Below, piece after piece: positions 6,477 through 10,029 of a stretch of 10,029 bases of DNA. This DNA is from an uncultured Prevotella sp. (GTDB lineage: Bacteria > Bacteroidota > Bacteroidia > Bacteroidales > Bacteroidaceae). Under the pieces are notes generated by a model. It was given only the letters and a program-made list of their open reading frames with translations, did no database searches and was not told the DNA's origin. Each line of letters starts with the position of its first letter. Position 1 is the stretch's first letter. Location: positions 1 to 10,029 of the forward strand of contig USJD01000127.1 in assembly GCA_900554835.1 (NCBI GenBank). Reading direction: 5' to 3'. Both the position numbers and the translations under genes were made by a program.

Positions 6477-8117
6477 AAATTTATTTTGTTTATTATTTTG
6501 TATTGACAATATGAACATCAAATCATATTTCAAGATTTTACACCAAAACGAACCGTCTCCTATACGTGTAGCTGATTCTACATTAGCTACAAACGAATGG
6601 AGTAAAGAGGGATCATTATAATAATCTTCTTTATATACTAAAGGAAGCACTTTGAGAATATGACTTTCATATTTCTTCGATGCGACTATTTTTACTTTTC
6701 CCGTTGTATTATTCATTTGCACATCTCCCAAGAGATTGCGAAACGACTTGCATATAGAAAGAGAATTGTCTTCCTTTTTCTCTTTATTTCTTTCAGGTTT
6801 GTCTATTTTTATCTCTTTATTTCTTTCTGCATACACTTGATGTGCAATAGCCTTATTTCTCGAGTCTACACGATTTAGAGCGCTTCGTGTTATGCTTGAG
6901 ATTTCTATAAGGTCTGTATCAGGCTTTGTTCCTCCATTTTTTACAAAAATAAAATCAAACGATGTGAAAGTCGAGCTACTTCCCAAAGCAGACGAAATCA
7001 AATCGTCGCTATATTCATTGGACAATATTATCGAAGACTCATTTTTCTTTTCTATAAAGAGTTTTAAATCATCAGCCTTCAAATTCTTTCCAAATGGCAA
7101 AACTATTAGTTTATATTCAGAACCAGAAATCATCTTACCCTTCTTAGCATAAGAAACTCCATAAAAAAGATCTTCTATATCTGATTCTGTAAAACCTCTT
7201 GTCTTGTATCTATTTTCCAAATCAAATTTTGGAAATTGTATATCATTTTTTTTATCACCAGAGCATATTGTATGCCACAAATTCTTATTCAGGACAAGTC
7301 CTCCCTTAGTTTCTGCAACATACTCTTTTAGCATTTTTCGAGTGACAAGTTCAAACGTTTTGGAAAAATCATACCAATTCTTTGTATGTCCACTGCCGTC
7401 TTCATAAGAAAAATGTATAAAAATAGATGCGTAATTTAATCGAAGAAGGAAATTTTGGTATTCTTCATCGTCATCAACGTCTTTTTTATAAGCATTCAAT
7501 TTTTCTAATTTCTTTTTGTTGTCTTCTTTATTTATCAAGCAACAAATATTTTTCAAATTAACTTCATTATCTAAATATTCCTTAAATGAGCCACTTTGAT
7601 TTTCAAAGTAAAAGATAATCGCAGGAGCATATTTGAGAATCCGTTCAAGCATTGTCTGTTCTCTACCGAATCCTGTTCTAATTTGCTTTAATTCAGTTGT
7701 CTCTTCGGTTGAAAAATCAAGTGAAGAACTGATACTTTTATAATCAGCATTTCCTTTATCAAAGGAGCTTTGAGATTTTGCTAATCTATAATTTCCATCT
7801 TCACTTATTGATATAGACCTACTATTACCTAATGTACCTTTGACAGAATAATAAATATCACCAAACATGTATTTACAGGATGTATCATTTCCTGATGTCT
7901 TGTACTTTAGATAATACAGATTGTTTCTCTGATTTTCAGGAACAATTGATGCCTTATCAAAAATAATATTAAAGTCCTTATCCACAGGAAGACAAAGACA
8001 AAAAGGCCAACATCCTTTATTGTCTTTAGGACAAGATGCAACAGCATTTGAGAAACTCATCTTTTCTTTTGAATTTCTCAATATATTTCCAATTTTTAAG
8101 ACTGTATCTAAACTCAT
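6042..8117 (-). CDS. cas8b: Cascade large subunit Cas8b (TM1802/Csh1-like)
   Basis: Cas8b is the large subunit that recognises the PAM, starts R-loop formation and recruits Cas3. I start at ATG 8117-8115, which overlaps the cas6 stop as ATGA and gives MSLDTVLKIGNIL; the frame opens 39 nt earlier inside cas6. The 691-residue product is poorly conserved, as the family usually is. I identify it by position between cas6 and cas7, size, and the block KYMFGDIYYSV (82-92), which resembles Csh1/TM1802 members. Four cysteines cluster near the N terminus (C29, C36, C40, C42). A charged linker with a repeated ERNKE occurs at 431-446. The C-terminal helical part from about residue 548 resembles a Cas11 small subunit and may also be translated separately. 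Confidence 0.88.
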   Translation of the reverse strand: MSLDTVLKIGNILRNSKEKMSFSNAVASCPKDNKGCWPFCLCLPVDKDFNIIFDKASIVPENQRNNLYYLKYKTSGNDTSCKYMFGDIYYSVKGTLGNSRSISISEDGNYRLAKSQSSFDKGNADYKSISSSLDFSTEETTELKQIRTGFGREQTMLERILKYAPAIIFYFENQSGSFKEYLDNEVNLKNICCLINKEDNKKKLEKLNAYKKDVDDDEEYQNFLLRLNYASIFIHFSYEDGSGHTKNWYDFSKTFELVTRKMLKEYVAETKGGLVLNKNLWHTICSGDKKNDIQFPKFDLENRYKTRGFTESDIEDLFYGVSYAKKGKMISGSEYKLIVLPFGKNLKADDLKLFIEKKNESSIILSNEYSDDLISSALGSSSTFTSFDFIFVKNGGTKPDTDLIEISSITRSALNRVDSRNKAIAHQVYAERNKEIKIDKPERNKEKKEDNSLSICKSFRNLLGDVQMNNTTGKVKIVASKKYESHILKVLPLVYKEDYYNDPSLLHSFVANVESATRIGDGSFWCKILKYDLMFILSIQNNKQNKFMEITNSCSFKLGFKIGKMAQPLRKFIGSFEKNYVGLLSRRVSTKEDCIRFVTDLCQKLVMHDSVWSVMSAEVFDDLANISESEYDKDELSFGFLDGYFKYEPTDKKKEFQKRLEKIMKDYSDDEDLKESVSKLNLIVNEINHKN
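6779..6827 (-). repeat. 16-nt direct repeat in the cas8b linker
   Basis: The same 16 bases (TCTCTTTATTTCTTTC on the plus strand) occur at 6779-6794 and 6812-6827, exactly 33 nt apart. This is in frame, so ERNKE is encoded twice with an 11-residue period (Cas8b 431-435 and 442-446). The segment is Lys/Glu-rich and probably a flexible linker. The repeat looks like a small in-frame duplication or low-complexity drift. Confidence 0.6.
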
Positions 8118-8896
8118 AATTCTATCTTCTTTATAAATCCAAACCCCTGTGAACATTGTTCTCCAACTCCTCCTTCATAAGCAATCTTCATCAACTCTAA
8201 AGGTGCTTTCATACGGAAGGAGCAGAGATATCCACGTACTCTTGATTCGTATGGAGTATTGGCTTTTATTGTTATCAACTTCGACTTGACCTTATTGTCT
8301 GTCAATTCGAATGAAAACTCCTTGTCGTTCATATCAAATGGTTGCCCATGAATGCTCTCATATCTCGCCATCAATCCCTTTAATACTCCTTCAGCGAACA
8401 TAGGATTGTCAGGAGATAGATATTGAGTCTTGTTGTCTTCATGAAGCTTAACACAAATAGGAGACAGAGCTACGAAAGTCATTTCTTCAGATAATTGTGG
8501 CATAGGCATAGCCTCTACTCCAATAACATCAAAAGCAACTTGATATTTCTTATTGCCAATGCTAAAGCTTTGATGAGCAAATATACCTTGAATGAATTCA
8601 AGAGTACTTTTCTCCGGTATAAAACTAATGTACCATACTGCTCTTTCACCTATGATTTTCAAACACCCTGTTTCAGGCAAAGGTTTTACTTTCTCAAAGA
8701 TGAAGGGTGAATAACAAAATAGCTTAAACCTCTTTCTTTCATGTAAGAGATAGCCATTTTCATGAAGCCATGATGAATATTGCGTATCAGCTTGCGCCAA
8801 TATGCGATAAATGACTGCCGACTGCTCGTACTGATAATTAAAGGGCAGCAAGTCACCAAATTTCCTATTTATTTTTAATGTGATTTTAAACTTCAT
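8114..8896 (-). CDS. cas6: crRNA-processing endoribonuclease Cas6
   Basis: Cas6 cuts the repeat in pre-crRNA to release mature guides, usually leaving an 8-nt 5' handle in I-B. The 260-residue protein has the two-ferredoxin-fold RAMP layout. The family's glycine-rich loop is near the C terminus as GGVGEQCSQGFGFIK (243-257). In the N-terminal domain Y30 in AVIYRIL and H45 in WLHENGY occupy positions equivalent to the catalytic Tyr and His of the Pyrococcus-type enzyme, with basic R54/K55 following; this mapping is by pattern, not alignment. ATG 8896-8894 lies inside the end of the regulator gene (11-nt overlap), and its TGA overlaps the cas8b start. No separate promoter space exists ahead of it. 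Confidence 0.93.
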   Translation of the reverse strand: MKFKITLKINRKFGDLLPFNYQYEQSAVIYRILAQADTQYSSWLHENGYLLHERKRFKLFCYSPFIFEKVKPLPETGCLKIIGERAVWYISFIPEKSTLEFIQGIFAHQSFSIGNKKYQVAFDVIGVEAMPMPQLSEEMTFVALSPICVKLHEDNKTQYLSPDNPMFAEGVLKGLMARYESIHGQPFDMNDKEFSFELTDNKVKSKLITIKANTPYESRVRGYLCSFRMKAPLELMKIAYEGGVGEQCSQGFGFIKKIEL

Positions 8897-9884
8897 CTTT
8901 TTTGTATTTTATTATTGTTTCCACTCTTTTTTCTCTACCTATCGTTTCTGGATAAGCGTAATGTCCTAAGCCCGATTCCCATGGATTATCTTCCAGATAC
9001 TCTGCATACCACCATCGTTTGTATTCTGTTTCTATGATGCCGAAGTCACGGGCACTGAGAATCAATGCACGAAGTGATAAACCATAGACATTTTTAAGAT
9101 CTATCATTTCTTCCAAGGATATATTCGTCCTTTTGGTTCCTCCCATCTCTTCTATATATGTCTTCTTGGGGAGAATAAAGTAACCTGCAAACAAATCACA
9201 ACGCTTCTCCAAAGATAATGAAGGATTGTCGGGAAATGAAAAGAGCAAATGAGCCAACTCATGCATGGCTGTATAACGAAGCTTTTCTACTGTAGTCTTG
9301 CTGGGTCTCATATCAAGTACGATTAGAGGGTATCTGTGATTTGCCCTGGTGCTTAATCCATAAACGGATTCTGGCAATTCTGCTGACATCACTTTGATAC
9401 CTTTTCTTTCTAATAACCGAAGAACACTGGCTATAGGACCGTCACCACAACACCATTTCTCTCTTAAAAGGTCGGCTGCCTGTATGGCATCCTCCAAAGT
9501 TGAGATTTTCGTCCCTAAAACGGGATTCTTAAAGGTGGAACTGAAACCTGCTTCATGCTCCTTCTCTAAATACTGTTCTGCCCAAAAAGAAAGTTTGGCT
9601 TCCAATGCCAACAGTTCTTTTTCTGAAATTTTACCATTGGCATTTGTTCGTAGCGTAGGCATATCTATGTCTATATTGGTTCCCCAAAAATATTTTTCAC
9701 TGATGCGCAGGGCATTAGCCAAGGCCAACAATGCTGGTCTCTTTGGGCGCATGATGCCTCTTTCATACCGAGATATACTCTGCTTGGTGATGGCTCCGCC
9801 TGTTCGCTCTACCAGCTTATCCATGCTTAGTCCCATCATCATTCTTGCTTCATGTAATCGAATTGGAAATTGGTCTTTTGTCAT
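8886..9884 (-). CDS. XRE helix-turn-helix / ImmA-IrrE zinc peptidase fusion
   Basis: This protein combines a DNA-binding domain with a metallopeptidase of the ImmA/IrrE type, a class that often controls mobile elements or stress genes by binding DNA or cleaving a repressor. Residues 8-68 form a Cro/C1 helix-turn-helix (TKQSISRYERGIMRPKRPAL is the recognition region). After a helical linker, the zinc motif HELAH is at 208-212, with E226 in EKRCDLFAGYFILP as likely third ligand. I start at ATG 9884-9882 (332 residues). The frame can extend to a TTG at 9911, but those codons run into the promoter -7 box and would not be transcribed. It is first in the operon and overlaps cas6 by 11 nt. A role as regulator of the cas genes is inference; an antitoxin-like or stress role is also possible. 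Confidence 0.85.
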   Translation of the reverse strand: MTKDQFPIRLHEARMMMGLSMDKLVERTGGAITKQSISRYERGIMRPKRPALLALANALRISEKYFWGTNIDIDMPTLRTNANGKISEKELLALEAKLSFWAEQYLEKEHEAGFSSTFKNPVLGTKISTLEDAIQAADLLREKWCCGDGPIASVLRLLERKGIKVMSAELPESVYGLSTRANHRYPLIVLDMRPSKTTVEKLRYTAMHELAHLLFSFPDNPSLSLEKRCDLFAGYFILPKKTYIEEMGGTKRTNISLEEMIDLKNVYGLSLRALILSARDFGIIETEYKRWWYAEYLEDNPWESGLGHYAYPETIGREKRVETIIKYKKDEV

Positions 9885-9892
9885 TATGATTC

Positions 9893-9903
9893 TTTTTTTT
9901 TTT
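9893..9903 (-). repeat. A11 homopolymer at the expected transcription start
   Basis: Eleven consecutive A residues on the coding strand begin 5 nt after the -7 box and end 8 nt before the regulator's start codon. They would therefore form the very 5' end of the operon mRNA. Such tracts can cause slippage of RNA polymerase at initiation, and they also vary in length during replication. The tract could simply be an A-rich ribosome-binding context, common in this phylum. Confidence 0.6.
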
Positions 9904-9908
9904 GATGA

Positions 9909-9939
9909 CAAATATACAAATTATTTCTCAAAGTGTAAC
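9909..9939 (-). promoter_or_regulatory. Operon promoter with Bacteroidetes -7 box
   Basis: TATATTTG on the minus strand (plus-strand 9909-9916) matches the Bacteroidetes -7 consensus TAnnTTTG perfectly. At the proper 19-nt spacing upstream only GTTA (9936-9939) is found, a poor match to the TTTG-type -33 element. A TTTG at 9929-9932 is too close. A strong -7 with a weak -33 suggests a promoter of moderate strength or one needing an activator. Transcription is expected from about 9902-9904, giving a very short leader of about 20 nt before the regulator's ATG. Confidence 0.6.
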
Positions 9940-9945
9940 TTTTTG

Positions 9946-9955
9946 ATAACGTTAT
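9946..9955. promoter_or_regulatory. Perfect 10-bp palindrome, candidate operator
   Basis: ATAACGTTAT is fully self-complementary. Its centre lies about 47 bp upstream of the expected transcription start, just outside the -33 position. A dimeric XRE-type protein typically binds such a short palindrome near its own promoter, so autoregulation by the first gene is the natural guess. The position, overlapping no core promoter element, would suit activation or looping as well as repression. A 10-bp A/T-rich palindrome can occur by chance. Confidence 0.35.
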
Positions 9956-10029
9956 TTAACTAAAAATATATAGATATGTAACTACTCAGTCTTCAAAAAA
10001 TAGGGTACACGTATTCAAAGGAGGGCTAA

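Larger units (their letters stand above)
9885..10029. other. Upstream control region of the operon
   Basis: No credible gene lies here. On the minus strand it carries the promoter, a poly(A) transcription start area and a palindrome. TGTAACT occurs twice on the plus strand (9934-9940 and 9977-9983), 43 nt apart, flanking the palindrome, possibly as accessory operator elements. The outer 50 bases show nothing clear; the purine-rich AAAGGAGGG at 10017-10025 could precede a rightward gene beyond the window, but this cannot be judged. Confidence 0.5.

Noticed and set aside
8118..8156. Upstream ATG giving 13 extra residues on Cas8b
   Set aside because: It lies 43 nt inside cas6, whereas the ATG at 8117 forms the same ATGA junction used elsewhere in the operon and gives a family-like start.
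9885..9911. TTG start giving nine extra residues (MSSKKKRII) on the regulator
   Set aside because: These codons overlap the -7 box and the expected transcription start, so they would not be in the mRNA; the ATG at 9884 gives the normal HTH N terminus.
9394..9963. 189-residue open frame on the plus strand opposite the regulator gene
   Set aside because: It is antisense to a well-supported HTH-peptidase gene, shows no recognisable domain and has no promoter pattern; it is a shadow frame.
10017..10029. Purine-rich AAAGGAGGG at the right edge, possible Shine-Dalgarno for a rightward gene
   Set aside because: No start codon follows inside the window and Bacteroidetes rarely rely on such sites; it cannot be assessed.

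Overview
The window holds one complete class 1 CRISPR-Cas operon of subtype I-B, all on the minus strand and read from right to left. In transcription order the genes are an XRE-ImmA/IrrE regulator-protease, cas6, cas8b, cas7, cas5, cas3, cas4, cas1 and cas2. The DNA is AT-rich. The only good promoter box upstream of the operon is a Bacteroidetes-type -7 element (TATATTTG, pattern TAnnTTTG), and starts are preceded by A/T-rich sequence rather than strong Shine-Dalgarno sites. Together with the style of the Cas proteins this suggests a Bacteroidales bacterium (Bacteroides/Prevotella-like). Genus and species cannot be settled from the sequence alone.

Layout from right to left. Positions 10029-9885 are the control region: a -7 box, a run of eleven A residues (coding strand) where transcription should begin, and a perfect 10-bp palindrome just upstream. 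Positions 9884-8886 encode a helix-turn-helix protein fused to an ImmA/IrrE-type zinc peptidase, whose 3' end overlaps cas6 by 11 nt. Positions 8896-4407 encode the crRNA processing and Cascade proteins: Cas6, Cas8b (probably also yielding a Cas11b small subunit from an internal start), Cas7 and Cas5. Positions 4422-2005 encode the HD nuclease-helicase Cas3. Positions 2008-212 encode the adaptation module Cas4-Cas1-Cas2. Positions 211-1 have no gene and look like a CRISPR leader, with a candidate promoter reading out of the window to the left, where the array is expected. No CRISPR repeat array lies inside the window.

The nine genes are packed with overlaps (four ATGA junctions, plus 11-nt and 16-nt overlaps) or gaps of 1-4 nt, so they should be one translationally coupled transcript. 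All key catalytic motifs I looked for are present and no gene is broken, so the system is likely functional. Three gene starts were moved downstream of the longest open frame (regulator, cas8b, cas1) because the shorter start restores a family-like N terminus or the ATGA junction.

The least ordinary element is the XRE-ImmA/IrrE gene at the head of the operon. Its promoter, poly(A) start region and palindrome suggest an autoregulated, possibly protease-switched control of CRISPR immunity. The gene and its position are read from the sequence; the regulatory role is inference.
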